Of a stretch of 64,000 nucleotides of DNA, positions 63,681 through 64,000 are shown piece after piece. Under the pieces are notes generated by a model. It had not been told where the DNA came from, made no database searches, and saw nothing but the letters and a program-made list of their open reading frames with translations. The stretch comes from Toxorhynchites rutilus septentrionalis (lineage: Eukaryota; Arthropoda; Insecta; Diptera; Culicidae). How positions within the stretch are numbered: the first letter of the stretch is position 1; each line of letters opens with the position of its first letter. A program made the position numbers and the translations under genes. The stretch is from positions 54,410,097 to 54,474,096 of the forward strand of contig NC_073746.1 of assembly GCF_029784135.1 (NCBI RefSeq), in the 5' to 3' direction.

Positions 63681-64000
63681 AGTTTCTATTCTGCGCATGG
63701 AGTGATCACGGAAAATCTCGTGTTATTCTCACGAATCACATATCAAACATCATCAGTTGCTTTTACAAGACCACTCAAATTTCATCGGTTCGTTTTGGGA
63801 CCACCAACAAGTTCGAAAGAGTTGAATTTTATGTTAATAACAATTCCATACTTATACTCATACTCCAACATACTAAAAAGAAAAACTTTCAGCAATCTTT
63901 CAAAATATTCATTCATTCATTAAATAAGAATTGATTCAGATGCAATTCCAAATAAATGATTACCGAGCCAACGGTAGTCCTACGTAAACCTTGCGGTTAT

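Larger units (their letters stand above)
62374..64000 (+). other. Start of the next Mcr intron; no exon seen
   Basis: Begins with a GTAAGT donor. It contains a dispersed GCGAGAGAGTGACGCTGG segment (about 62670), a MITE (63000-63325) and a tandem repeat (63375-63680). No frame continues the Mcr C-terminus. Confidence 0.65.

Overview
This window looks like AT-rich nuclear DNA from a mosquito, probably a culicine close to Aedes. The evidence is one intron-containing gene whose product matches the mosquito/Drosophila macroglobulin complement-related factor (Mcr), a dense load of insect transposons (mariner, R1-clade and jockey-clade retrotransposons, tRNA-derived SINEs, pogo-like and hAT-like non-autonomous elements), insect-type core promoter motifs and long (TA)n tracts. 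The species call is inference from gene and repeat content.

Layout. 1-13.8 kb: mostly repeats and noncoding DNA, with a candidate Inr+DPE promoter and noncoding first exon (1275-1824), a TTAA-flanked MITE, a pogo-like relic, and a tandemly duplicated histone H2A pseudogene block (about 8.7-10.5 kb). 13.8-15.5 kb: a 5'-truncated R1-clade retrotransposon with a repetitive 3' UTR. 15.8-25 kb: a SINE, partial copies of a dispersed element carrying the conserved GGCGGGACGAAG end, a large (TA)n tract and a tandem array of about 140-bp units. 25-38 kb: a TATA promoter with a small possible secreted-peptide ORF, a mariner stopped by one nonsense codon, a second mariner scrap, SINEs and a nested pair of inverted-repeat elements. 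38-52 kb: several non-autonomous DNA transposons (two with recognisable 8-bp target duplications), a second tandem array in inverse orientation and a decayed jockey-clade element.

53.0-62.4 kb holds the only convincing protein-coding gene, Mcr, on the plus strand. It has one very large coding exon (53009-57127), a 4.1-kb repeat-filled intron and four short exons separated by 63-69-bp introns. Together they encode 1690 residues in an unbroken frame; the C-terminal exon is not seen and probably lies past 64000. The protein has a signal peptide, a disordered Asn/Pro/Gln-rich N-terminal region, macroglobulin domains, an LDL-receptor class A domain and a thioester-like domain in which the thioester Cys is Ser. 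The rest of the window (62.4-64 kb) is intron with a MITE and a tandem repeat.

No operon-like or multi-gene system is present. The most interesting items are the Mcr gene, the inverted-repeat element 134 bp upstream of its first coding exon, the candidate promoters and the layered transposon insertions. All repeat-family names are recognised by eye, without database comparison.
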